Translations under genes and position numbers: made by a program | The notes under the pieces: generated by a model | The model's input: only the letters and a program-made list of their open reading frames with translations | The model's database searches: none | Told to the model about the DNA's origin: nothing | In this document: positions 53,247 through 64,000 of the stretch, one piece after another | How positions within the stretch are numbered: the stretch's first letter is position 1 | Layout: each line of letters starts with the position of its first letter | Origin: Cristatella mucedo | Lineage: Eukaryota; Bryozoa; Phylactolaemata; Cristatellidae | DNA length: 64,000 nt | NCBI GenBank assembly: GCA_009760855.2 | Contig: WPIO01000008.1 | Span: 3,630,001-3,694,000 of the forward strand | Reading direction: 5' to 3'

Positions 53247-53874
53247 CGGCTTCAGAGCAAGAAGTGAGGGTCGATGCTCAGTAGTAAGGAAGCTGCACTA
53301 AAAAGTGACAAAGAAACGGGTACAAAAGTAGGACAAGCGTTCCAGAGAAACGGAAGCAACCATGCACATACAAAGCAGATGTTGGCGCACGAAATTCTTT
53401 GCTCCGTTGCATAGGAGTTTAAGCAGAGAGCAGCTCAATTAATAGACTCGTGTGCAGGTATACAAGCAGCAGATGTATCTCAGCCACTGAAGCCACGTTT
53501 GCAACAGGCTACAGGGAACAGGCTGCTATGGGCCTCGAACCATCGGTCGTGAAGCACTAGCATTTTATATATATATTCGTGGAAAAGTCTGACGCTCCAG
53601 AACCACCACAGCAAAATCATATGCCAGACCAGTATTTGAGAAAAAGAGAACAACTTACTTATTTTCCTACCCATACCTGGCACGGTGGAAGGAAGCTGGT
53701 GCCACTGTCAGCAACAATCCAATCCAGTGCAGAGGAGCCCAGCCCTCGAGGCCATCCTAAGTGACAGCACCCGGTGCTGACAGGGAGCGGGTTAAGTGGT
53801 CTGACACAGGTCGGGGGGGGGGGGGCCACTAACCACTTTCCGAGAGGCTAACTACAGGATAAAATTAATAAACG

Positions 53875-54041
53875 AATAATAATATTCATTTATATAGCGC
53901 CCTGAGAGAACTTAATATCTATTCAGGCGCTTCATGTATGTCACGGTGCTCGAGCCTACCATGCCGCTGGTCACCAAATGCACTCACCTTGACCTTGGTC
54001 GGGCGAGCACCTTAACCACTTGGCCAAACCAGCGCGGCAGG
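53875..54041 (-). mobile_element. SINE family B, minus strand, nearly full
   Basis: ATATAGCGCCCTGAGAGAAC and TTAATATCTATTCAGGCGCT (LINE-like tail), then GGTGCTCGAGCC (box B region) and GGGCGAGCACCTTAACCACT plus TGGCCAAACCAGC (box A side). It matches the 17135 copy. Confidence 0.85.
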
Positions 54042-54420
54042 ATGTCTGAGCTCAGCCATGAGCCGTAACCAACTGATCGGAAAAGTCACTTGATTTGTGC
54101 AGTAGTGTTTGGAAGTTGTTGTTCAGTGCAATGCAGAAGTCATTCGGTTAAGGGCATCAGAGAGCAACAGATAGGTGCTACACTAAAATCCAATCAGGAT
54201 GCATAGTGGAAAGTCGAATAGTCAAGCAATATGGCTATCTATTATAATATTGTCATACAAAATAATATACTATCATCAAAATAATATTGATTATCAAAAT
54301 CCTTTCATTTCTTTTTCGGCAATGGTTGGTAAACGAGAACAAGGGTGGAAAACAAAACGTTCGGCCAACTCAACAGCCTCATTACATAGCAGCTGAAGAG
54401 TGTTACATATGCATATACAG

Positions 54421-54540
54421 TCAGCTGAGCCTAAGGGGCTATCACCACCACTGGCAGTGTGCAATTAAGGATTTCCCACAGCAGGACTCAAACCCACGGT
54501 TTAAGTCGTGATGTGTGAGCACCTGGCCCGTGGCATAAGA
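54421..54540 (-). mobile_element. SINE family A, degraded, minus strand
   Basis: GGGGCTATCACCACCACTGG and CAGGACTCAAACCCACGG (box B region) are recognisable; the head is diverged. Confidence 0.6.
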
Positions 54541-54644
54541 CCCAGGGATCACTCCAATTGCAAAGGGCAATAAAGGATAGCCTGCTGGAGGACTCGAAAC
54601 CACAATCTAGGCCAAAAAATGCAAAGTAAAAAAAATAGTAAAGG

Positions 54645-54812
54645 TCGGCTGATTCAACAGAATCGTTTACATTACCGTGAGAAAGCCTTATCGGCTAACA
54701 CCCGCCCCCTAACTTGGAGTGGGCAATAAAGGAATGCCTGCTGCAGGACTCGAACCCACGACCTGGGACGAGAAGTACAAGCACCTTACCTCTTCACCAA
54801 GATGCAGGTGAG
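54645..54812 (-). mobile_element. SINE family A, minus strand
   Basis: GGTCGGCTGATTCAACAGAA at the left, GAAAGCCTTATCGGCTAACA in the body and GCAGGACTCGAACCCACGAC (box B) at the right. An adjacent shorter fragment lies at 54560-54620, with the same AGGACTCGAAACCAC motif. Confidence 0.7.
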
Positions 54813-55884
54813 CATCTTACCATTAGGCTAAGGCAGCCAAGATTAAGCTCAGGAAGGGCCAGACTTTGACCTTTCCAGGGCCCGCCAATCGCTGAATGAA
54901 GGCAGGCAGAGTGGCAAGCCACCTGGCATACCCCTTGGGATCAGTAAACGTATGGACCAAGGGAGTGCTGGCCCCCTCAATCCTATACCTGGGGGGCCAA
55001 AGGTCGAAGAAGAGCTGGGGATGCGAGGGAGTGGCAGCATCAACGGTCGACTGCTTGTCAAGCAGGTCCTGTAACAGTGAGGTGTACACTCAACCAGTGA
55101 ATGTGCATTCGTTTCCTGACTCACACCTATTGGTGACACAGGGTCACACAGGAGAAGAGAAGCAGCAATGACCCTCGGCATCCTGTCTAAATTAGAGCCA
55201 AGTGGCTTCAAGCAGAAGGCAACTCTTAGCATTGTGCAAATTGATTGGTAAAGAGTACAGGTGCAGACTTGAGATCACGGATCATCCGATGAAAGGCACG
55301 ACCAGAAGGATCTAGTGAATGATTCGTAAACTCAGCAACATTCCAGATACTCGAACATAAATGCGAGGCTTTGAGCACAGTGCCGGCGCCCACGGCTATC
55401 ACATCGTGGAGTGAACTGTGAAGGTCGTGGTAACATCGACTGCTAATTATTTAATGATAGCAAGACATCTATATAAAGCTTTAGCTCATTCAACAGCCTC
55501 ATTTATATTGTGGCACTTCATGAATCTTGGGTAGCTAACTGCAGGTCGACGAACTACATCTGTTATTATAGGGCAGAGGCCGTGTGTTTTTCATTGGCTG
55601 TCCATGAGGCATTGTATTCGATTGAAATACTCATGATTTTCGATAGGTGACAACCTAACTTTTGCCTATGTAGCAACACTAATTAGCGACTACAAGGCCG
55701 CCGGATTTATCCAGTCAAACCAGTGAGTCACAAATAGCTATTCCGACATCAAAACACAAGGAGAGAACAAGCTAAACGTCCCATAAGTCAACTACCTAAT
55801 AGGAACTTGCCATCGAGGCCTCTTGCTTCAAGTTAATAGTGCTCAAGTCACCCTGGGGGTAACATTAGTTCCCTTTGACATGCA

Positions 55885-56175
55885 CAGTGGTGGGGCCAGG
55901 ATTTTCATCTAGGGGGTAAGACCTGCAAAATGTTTGTGTAGGGGCAAGATTCGCAAGATTTTCCTCTAGGCGAGGCTAGGCCTGCAATTAATCAAAAATT
56001 ATAGTACAAAATCATAGTGTCAATTCTACGTCAACTCAGTGGTTACTCATCGAGTGGAATCAAGACATGATTTTGTCGTTGATGACGGTGCCCCCACCCC
56101 CTAAGGAATAGGACCCAGCCCAGGTCACTGCTCTACTGTAGGAGGAATGCCCAGCTGCCCCCTGGCTCTGCAACC
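55885..56175. mobile_element. hAT-like MITE, copy 2
   Basis: Starts CAGTGGTGGGGCCAGGATTT, shares internal blocks with 1729-1993 (GTAAGACCTGCAAAATG, TCATCGAGTGGAATCAAGAC, CCCAGCCCAGGTCACTGC) and ends TGCCCCCTGGCTCTGCAACC, a mutated inverted end. Confidence 0.65.
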
Positions 56176-56179
56176 GAAC

Positions 56180-58030
56180 ATGTTGCAGTATGTCTGAGGT
56201 TAACCAGGATTTAGGACAGATAGCTCGTCTGCAGTTGCCTCTTCACGGCACACTCAGTTTCAACCTACCCTTTTCTGATTCAATACCCCTTCTCATATGC
56301 ATGGCCAAGGATCTTGTACCATCGTCATACGTCTGGCCTTAAGTTTTGGGTCATGCAATGGCATTTAATCCTTGGCCGCTGACCATTTCTCAGAGTACCT
56401 TTTGTCACAACGTCTATGCCACTCACTGTTTACCACTTATCCTGTTTCAGGTTAACCCTACTCTGCAGTGCAGCACGGGAGGGTGGATACAAGTCTCCAG
56501 CTCTGGTCAGGAGTGCGGTCAGTCACCACTAGAGCAGTGAGGAAGACATTGAAAGCTGACGAGTCTTTGGTGGGGTTGGTGGCTTTGTGCTCAGAGTGCG
56601 CACTCGTCTTTTTCTAAATAACTGCCGCCATTGAATTGCCATGGCTTAGAGAGTCTGCAACTGAAAAACGCTGATCGAAATAGGCCTTCCTACGGGCAAC
56701 CTGACAAATATTGGGCCTGTTTGTCAAAGCACGAACTAAGTACCTTCCCCTCAATATGACTCTTTAAATAGAAATGACCGAGTGTCAATGCCGGTGGACC
56801 CGACAGATAGCGAATCGTCTTGAGCCGGTAGTCAAGCAGCGCAAAAGCGAAAAATAAGGTCGGTCAAAACTGTCGCTATAACTGAGCTTTCGCTGAGATT
56901 GCCATACGACGTTAGGGGGTTTGAATAGAACGGTTGACATGGCTCGAGTAAGCATCTAAAATATGCAGGTCGTTTGCACCAGAAACTTGACCCCTAGAAC
57001 GTGAGGACTAAAATAAAAGAAAAACTGCTGGAGCGTCTGGACGTGCCGATGGCCGAACAGAGTCAGACCAAGCCTAATGCTTAAGTACAAACACTTGAGA
57101 AATCGCTTTTTAAGATCACGCCCTTGATCAGAATTCTCTATACGCCATGAAATACTACGATATTACAGTCTGAATCGCTAATGCGATCAATCGACAGATT
57201 AAGGAAGACGTACGCCACTTCCAAATGAGCGAAGATCAAAATCGGGGTTCGCCCTAATAGACCTGAAATACTTTTGCAAGGAGTCCCATGTGCCACGCTA
57301 GCATCACACTGCTATGATACCTCTGGCATCCGAGAACGCTACATAGTACGCTGAGCATCTCGTCGCCCCGATCGTCTCAGCGCAACCTATCAGGTTCACA
57401 TTACCTCACGGAAGTCTGATCCGAGAGACGACAGGAGCAGACGGTGCTAGACGACGAATATCTTCTATTTTCCTGGCACTAAGGAGCAGTATTTGACTAA
57501 GCCTGGCCAGCGTAGTATGAGCGTCAAAGCCCGCGTAGCTGATAAATCGCAGCAGGCAAGGATGGCAAAATCGAACAGGCAGCAGGCATGTTACAGGTAG
57601 CAAACCAGTTTCCGCTTCCGAGTGCCACAGCCTCCATGTTGCATCGGGCGGAAGCTTCTCGCGTCGGTCGATCACGGTCATACGAGGGCGTGGCTCGAAA
57701 AAATTACCCAAAATTTGACAACAGTGCCTTTTACTCTGTAATTGCATAGTAACAGTATACTTTTTAAAACTAAAAAATAATTAGGGTAAAAGGCGCGTAG
57801 GCTAAACTGAGGCTGTTGGATCGGCTACCTTTTACTACTTTTACGTCAATTTAAAGCAGCATTTCTTAAGCATTCTGTTGTAGGATAAGCTGCTTAGCTT
57901 GGATAATTACGAGCTTGATGTGGTGGATCCTGATCTCAATTCATCCATCGACAACGTAGCGTATTGGCAGTTGCTAGTCCTTGCTCCACATGACTGATAC
58001 CTCCGGAGCTGGCGCCTCGAGGCAGAGCTG
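56180..58030. other. No gene recognised
   Basis: Intergenic sequence. The longest frame (minus, 57406-57747) has no recognisable motif and lacks splice or start context. Confidence 0.35.
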
Positions 58031-58139
58031 ACGAGATGGATAAGCTGCACCCTGTAGCATGTATATCACAAGATCCAGATCAAGATACAGAGGCAATCGG
58101 GCCTTCAGTTTGCATGCACCGCAAGTCTGCTCTTCCAGC

Positions 58140-58510
58140 TACGGTCACTGCCTATAATGACCTAGCATTGCTCAAGTCTCTGCTAAAGACGAATCTACTC
58201 CTATCAGCTTTACCTGCACTCTTGAGGACTTGCCTTTTTTGTATCTACTCGCTTCCCATGAATACTTTGCATGATTCAGTGCATGATACTAAGCCGGGGT
58301 CCTGCTAAAAGCGGTCTTGAGAGTCTTCTTGGGTGCTTATTGCATCCTCGTCTATGTACGATACTTGCGTGTTTTGCATCCATTTCTCAGCATGCTACCT
58401 TGATTGCCAATGACTCTTGATTCTTTTGCAGCGAGTTGCAGAGAGCCTGGATAGATATTAAGCTCTCTTGGTGAGCTATATGCATTACTTATTATTATTA
58501 CTATGACTAA
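58140..58510 (+). mobile_element. LINE 3' end, diverged
   Basis: Encodes ATVTAYNDLALLKSLLKTNL, like the FK..LKT.LF end of LINE RT proteins. It then ends in GAGAGCCTGGATAGATATTA, AGCTCTCTTGGTGAGCTATA and TTATTATTA. Confidence 0.7.
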
Positions 58511-58805
58511 TTATTAATATTAAAATTAATTCGGGGTTGTAGATTGACGGATTCACCCACAGATGAACTAAAATGGATGCAATTTTCATAGACATTTACC
58601 TCGATGATCCTGGACTAGGGGAACCTTATACAAAAATATTAAAAGAGTGAAAGAGGCTTTGTCAAAGGCTGCTACGTGCAATAGTTGGCTCGTCTAGTGG
58701 GTTTTTATCAAGCTATCGGGCCTTGCGGGAAAAGGCATGTGCTCAGCTATGGCTTATCGAACATACAGTGTATGATCAAGCACTGTACCGTTTAGCGTTG
58801 TAATT

Positions 58806-58872
58806 ATAAGAAGAATAGAAAAATTGTATAGCACCCCAAGAGAAGCAAAAACTGTTTAGGCCCTTAAAAATC
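58806..58872 (-). mobile_element. LINE 3' tail, minus strand, diverged
   Basis: GTATAGCACCCCAAGAGAAG and CAAAAACTGTTTAGGCCCTT. Confidence 0.5.
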
Positions 58873-58874
58873 AT

Positions 58875-61070
58875 ATAAAGGAAACACGATCTTCTTAATA
58901 CGATAGCTCTAGTAGTTATTGAGGCTAGAATACATACGATGAGTGGGGATCATCCTCTTAAACTCGATTCGAAGGATGAGCATGTGTGACGTGTCTGCAC
59001 TTGCTTACTCCCTTCGGCCCCTTGCGTGTGCATCACCTCAATCGAACACCCGACACGCACGATCTGATGTTCCGGCAGAGAGTAGCCGAAGAAAATGCAA
59101 TTCAGGCATGTCAATGCAGCTTTTCGGCATCGGATCCCCACTTAACTCATTAGGCCCTCATGTAACTACATAGAGATGTCGGCAATAATACCTATCGGGA
59201 GAAACGTCGAGGGTTTGACGTAGGTCCTCGGACCTCGCTTAGGGCTTCTGCTCTACCGTATCAACCCTATTTCAATAATTGTCAAACCGCTGGGTGTCCC
59301 GTGCACTGGTCCTGATATCTTCAAACAAGGATCGCAGTGAGATTTGCTACACAAACAACGCATAGGCATAGTTATTTTGCTATCTACACGATATCTGCGA
59401 GTCCTGTTCTAAAGTGACCGTTCACTAAATGACCACATCAGCTCTACCGACAGTAGAGTCCTACTTTCAGCTTTTTGTTACAGCAAATTCGACTCTATTA
59501 TGTCAAGTACCGCATCGAAACTAGTTACGAATTTTACTTGGGTCACTTTTAATTGCTGGCAGAGGCAAGCGCTAATTCTCCTTCAGTCACCTAAGCAAAA
59601 TACATGCTCACAGCGCTTAGAAACGGTTAGGAAACAGCCCCGGTTATATATAAGACGGCATCGTCGCCGAACGAAAGATGGAGGCTTTTCCATCCTCTAA
59701 TAAAGCGAGTGTTCGAAGGGCTCGGTTGACCGGGTAAACACCACCGCTAGCTTGGAAGGCTTCTCGGAAATGAGTCGTTTGGGCGACTCATCGTGCAAAA
59801 GATTGACCACGAATGCAATTTAGCCATTTCACCGATACAGCATTGCCAGCGACTCATGGTCCACAGAGCTAGCTTGCCATGGTCAGCTCGAGTGACCATA
59901 AGATTGTTCATGTGCTGCCAGCTACTAACATTGGTCTTAATATTAGTTTGAAATAGATTTACCAACAAAACAGGCTCCCTAGTTTGATAGCCAGAGCACA
60001 GAAACTTTGCAGAGCAGGTCTTTTGCAGCTCGGTGTGTGACCCTCGTAGCACCTCAGATCCTGCTGCACCTCCATCTGGTCGACTAAGAAACGTGCTGAC
60101 CATTTTATATCTGCGAGATATGCTCGTACACAGCGATCACGAAATCGCTCGACGATTTGTCACTGCACTTAACAAGCAGCAAACGTGTCCAACTGAATGT
60201 GGAATGCTCTCATCGACTTCATTTCATTATTTAGATATTTCCTTTACACAAGAACCCCACACACGATGCTGCTACAGCAAATGGTCTTCTTTGCTGCCTT
60301 ATGTAAACCTTGATAGCCTTTTTAATCACCTAGACTTGCATGGTGGCAGCTTTCCAATTTTCAGAACGATAGGCAACGTCATAGTGACAGAAAAGCCGTA
60401 GTAGGCCTTAGCAGCCGGCAGTATACCAGAAGGCACAGGACGCAATCGCTTGGAATCGCACGACTCACGGCAGGTTTGAGCGTGCCACATTTTTTGACAG
60501 CACCCATAAACTCAGACCAGTGAGGTGCTGGTGAGAAAATAGCCAAATAGCAGACGAAGCACAGAGAAGAACTGCTCTACCACGAGGCACAATACAACGC
60601 CGCAGGCAGAATTGCCGAAAGTGCCTCCAAACGTATGTTCTATTGCACAAACAAAGGCGGCTAAACAAAACACGTGCTCTGGCACAAGCTGGCTCGCTCG
60701 GTCAGTGGCACAGCATGGTGCGAGCAGCGCCCCTCGGACGCTTGCAACGAAAACAGGCCACTCGAAGGGAAACAAAGTTTCGGCTTGCTCATGTGCCGGA
60801 GTTTCGCGAGAGCAATCATGCAGAAAAGTTAAAGGAGCCGCAGCCTAGGCAAGTAGTGAGAGAATCGGACTTTTCAAGGAAGGCGACAGAGACTAGAGCA
60901 GCCTCGAGGCAGGAGAACGGCCAGCACCGAGTGCTGGACTCGAAAGGTCAAGGGCAGTAGACGGTGCCAGCCAGCGGCTGGCCAATCTCACTGGACATGC
61001 CGAATGGCAGTGGTGGTGCACCGTTGGTTGGCACGAAGCGACACGTGTGCAATAGAAACAGAAGCATGGT
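58875..61070. other. No gene recognised
   Basis: Intergenic sequence downstream of BIN3. Plus-strand frames such as 60033-60401 have no known motif and no splice context. Confidence 0.35.
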
Positions 61071-61079
61071 GAACGACAG

Positions 61080-61600
61080 AGAGTGACAGTCACAACAAAC
61101 AAACAGAGAGAGACAGACAGACAGACAGAGACAGAACAGATAGAGGAAGACAGAGACAGAGGCAGAGACAGATAGGGAGAGACAGTCAGGAAGAGACAGA
61201 CAGAGAGAGAGAGAGAGAGAGAGAGTGAAAGGAGAGACAGACAGAGAGAAAGGAGAGAGACAGAGAGAGACCAGACCGACTGACTGTTTACAAACTGGCT
61301 GACCGAGATAGCACGACCAGAGAAGGGAAGGAAGGGAGAAAAAAGAAGGAATTATGGAAGAAAGGAGAGACAAAGGGAAAAGACACGTGACGAGACAGAA
61401 TAAAAGAGGGAAAAATATAAGGAGAAATACGAAGGCAGAGATTGACAGAGAGGGGCGAGAGAAAATTTCGCCGACACCGCTCACAGACAGACGACGACGA
61501 GGAGGAGAGGCCTGGAAGGTCACTTCGCGAGAGCGTCAGCGGCTGGGCCAGTGTGCAGGCAAGGAGCTGGACGACGGCGCACTGACGAGCGAACATTCTG
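61080..61600 (-). other. Probable BIN3 3' UTR / downstream pyrimidine-rich tract
   Basis: Immediately 3' of the BIN3 stop codon the minus strand is dominated by CT, CTGT and CCTT runs for about 500 bases (GA/ACAG/GGAA on the plus strand), including an uninterrupted GA run near 61204-61225. It probably lies in the 3' UTR or just beyond. Long frames through it encode only Ser/Leu-rich repeats and are not genes. I found no clear polyadenylation signal. Confidence 0.5.
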
Positions 61601-61607
61601 GAAGTGC

Positions 61608-63883
61608 TCAATCGACCACTACCGACAGAGCTCGCATATCGGCGAGCCTCTGCGCAAGCCGCTGCTCATAGTCGGACTCGCCGACGGCATCCCATTGGTT
61701 GGTGGCGTTCGGTGGCAGCAGCTCAGTATAGCCCTTAAAGGCCTCAGTGTAATAATTCAACTGAAATACAAAATCGACAAAAGCCCGAGCATATCATGAC
61801 GCTCGGGCCACTGCTGCAGACACTGACTGACAGGCTTACGAGCTCCTTCCTCTGCGACTCGCCGCCAGGCTCACAGTGGCGGCAGAGGCAGCAGCATGCA
61901 GCCGAGCGGGTGCGCACGGGCGAGTGAGCAAGTGCGTACCTGGCAGTTAACGAGCGCCTGCATGCACGGCTGGAAGTATTGCAGCGAGAGGTCCCCAAGC
62001 TTGGGCATTTCTGTCAGCAGCATCTCGTTCTGAGAGTCGAACTCGTCTTTCGCCGTTGCCGCGAGCTTCTTATACTGGCAAATGCGAAATAACCTGCTCA
62101 GCGGCGGCACCAGCTGAGAAGCCAGCACGCCACGAGGCGGAGACGACGACGACTAAAGTGGCAGCGGCTGGGACGGCTACTGCACGGCATGTCAACTTGG
62201 CAGTAGCTGTGCGCATCGGCCGCGCATGCCAACTCGGAATGGCGAGAGCTCTACAGCCGAGCGCACCGCTGGAGGTGCTCTACAGCCAGTGACCGAGTGG
62301 GCAAAGCTGGCAGCGATGCTACCGAGCTCACGCTCCGGCTGCACGCAATGCATTTTCCACGTGGCACTTGCCGGAAGTGCATTCTTCACATTCTGCACTT
62401 CCACGGAATGCATCCCACGACGCACGAAACAATCGACGTCCCGGCAGTAGCTGCAGCGGCACAGTACTGCCGGGACGTGCCCGGACGAGAGGACCGCGGC
62501 TGCAGGACGGCTCGCAAGAGCCGTGCCATCGCCAAAGAGTCGCGCAGCGCGGCTTCGGCAGGCAGCGTGCGCAGCTTCTTCCGAGCCAGCAGAGAGAAGA
62601 CTGATACAGCGAGCGACGAGCACCGAGCGCCGGCTAGCTAACTGGCGGCTGCGGCAGCGCGCAGCGTGCTTCGCGCCACGTGACACTTGCATCGTTGAGC
62701 TTGACAATGTTCGGTCCCGTGTGCTCGCTGCTCTGGTACTTCTCCACCTTGGCGTGCCATTTGTTGTACTCCTGTCGAGCGATTCGGGGAAGGAGGAAAG
62801 ACAGCCACACCACCGTCCAGGCATGCGGAGGCGAGCGAGCGCTCGGGCGCAGAGCAGCAGCACAACATAGAAGGCCGTTGCCGGAAGGAAGCAGCAAGGC
62901 AGGCGAGACGAGTGACATCGAGCAGCCGACGGGATACATCCGGCCGGCAGTGTGCCGACTCGCTCTGATGCATGCGGACAGACACGGTGAAAGCAGCAGC
63001 AGTAAGGTGGGCCAGGTGTGGTGGGGAGGGCTCGAGTCAAACCAAATGCTGCGGCAGGTCGTAACGAGAGCCAGCTAGCATGCAATTGCCGAGCAACACA
63101 GAGGCTGCCCCAGGTGCCAGCCGGCCAGCTGCCAGCAGCACAGCCAAGGTAAAAGCAGCACAGCCAAGGTCAAGGCAATTCCACGAACATGTACATATGG
63201 GTAGCAAAAGAAAATTCGAGGGAGTAGGGAAAACTGGGAGGTGCAGGCATGAGCAGAAACAGCTCGAGACGAGTTTACAGCGATTAAAAAGAAAGGGAGG
63301 CAGCAGCTGGAAGTTCGGCGTAGGTGCAAGAGGGTAGCTCCAAGTACTAGGCTATGGGCAGCAACACTCCACCACCGGTGTGCCTTGCCACTGCGGCATC
63401 GAGTGCCAGCAGTCGCCTTTCAAGTACCGGATCACAATTCTGGTCTCACTAGAGACACCACTCACTCCCCCCCCTGCCACTGCAGCTGCTGCAGCTGCTG
63501 CTGTTACTGCAGCTCCTCTTTGCTCACCCCCAGCACTGCACTACTACGTAAAGATCCCCTGCTCACCTGCAACGCCTGGTCTCGTTTCTTTATGGCACTC
63601 TGCATGCTGGGAACGATGTTGGAGAACCTGTGGAAGCAAAAGATGACCTGAAAAGTTGCTCCGCCGTTCAGCAGAGGCGGGAGTTTGCCACCGCTGCAAC
63701 CCGGCCATACCGTGCAGGGTCGCTACTGCACAGTTTGGCAGGTTTGCAGGCAGGGAACGCATAGCCAGAGCCGACTGCATACGAACGCCACGCGATGGAT
63801 GCCTCAGAGGTTGAGGCAGCAGCAGCAGTCTCGGCCTCGTACTTCTTAGTCGGGTCCAGCAGAGCTTTCTGGATGACAGCGCT
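61608..63883 (-). CDS. BIN3: BIN3 (bridging integrator 3) homologue, C-terminal five exons, N-terminus outside window
   Basis: BIN3 is a BAR-domain protein that binds curved membrane and acts in actin organisation and cytokinesis. Exons: 63883-63843, 63627-63567, 62771-62691, 62074-61940, 61760-61608 (ending in TGA), giving 156 residues. They follow the C-terminal 60% of vertebrate BIN3 as I recall it: QKALLDPTKK, FSNIVPSMQSAIKKRDQALQ, then EYNKWHAKVEKY and TGPNIVKLND, then DEFDSQNEMLLTEMPKLGDL with YFQPCMQALVNCQ, then YYTEAFKGYTELLP and a final MRALSVVVD. Spacing is essentially ungapped up to the last exon, where a short loop (PPNATNQWD) differs. These are the second and third helices of the BAR domain. 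All introns are phase-consistent. The one after 62691 only fits if it uses a GC donor (GCAAGT). The first BAR helix must lie to the right. Confidence 0.93.
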
Positions 63884-64000
63884 CTGAAACGGCCAAGGAG
63901 CGGTGGGTAGGTGAACTCGTGGCAGCGGACCAAGCAGCAGCAGGGTCACAGGCAGCGGCAAGTGCCTGCCGGAAGCTGCCTGTGACCGGCCAAGCACGGC

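Noticed and set aside
57406-57747. 113-codon minus-strand frame
   Set aside because: No recognisable domain or start context; unrelated to neighbouring genes.
60033-60401. 122-codon plus-strand frame
   Set aside because: No motif, splice signal or composition bias supports it as a gene.
60948-61523. Long Ser/Leu-rich frame on the minus strand
   Set aside because: Produced by CT simple sequence downstream of BIN3.

Overview
The window is nuclear DNA of a multicellular animal, most likely an invertebrate. Genes are split by introns with GT-AG signals. Non-coding DNA is packed with 5'-truncated LINEs, tRNA-derived SINEs, microsatellites and AT-rich satellites, and the recognisable proteins are animal ones. 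Many LINE copies end in a short hairpin followed by (TTA)n, a style I associate with CR1/L2-group elements of marine invertebrates. The species cannot be fixed from the sequence.

Three protein genes can be supported, all on the minus strand. (1) At the right edge (61608-63883) are the last five coding exons of a BIN3 homologue, a BAR-domain membrane-curvature and actin regulator; its N-terminus lies beyond the window. (2) At 50896-51774 is an uninterrupted coding exon for a DCN1-like protein of the DCUN1D3 type (cullin neddylation), with a splice acceptor six bases before the ATG. (3) From 49473 down to at least 8575 runs one large gene that I cannot name. I rebuilt 21 coding exons by joining open frames whose splice phases match at all but two junctions. 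It encodes about 1,200 residues: an acidic N-terminal part, a long charged coiled coil, a C2-like beta-rich region, a low-complexity acidic linker, several membrane helices and a soluble C-terminal part running off the left side. It is the main item of interest.

Region by region: 1-1600 is CpG-rich with no firm gene. 1729-1993 is a hAT-like MITE. 2070-4380 is a degenerate 11-bp satellite. 4384-8460 holds LINE remnants and GC-rich DNA. 8575-49473 is the large gene, whose big introns are full of LINEs (notably 17.4-21.4 kb, 24.2-25.1 kb and 32.6-33.5 kb), a 21-bp satellite (26.9-28.7 kb) and several SINE families. 49.5-61.6 kb carries DCUN1D3, SINEs, a second hAT-like MITE and largely unassigned sequence. 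61.6-64 kb is BIN3.

Nothing shows that the three genes share a pathway; they are simply neighbours in the same orientation. I found no CRISPR array, operon, rRNA or convincing functional tRNA gene. The repeats are informative: one SINE family appears to borrow the 3' hairpin of the resident LINE, which suggests a SINE-LINE mobilisation pair.
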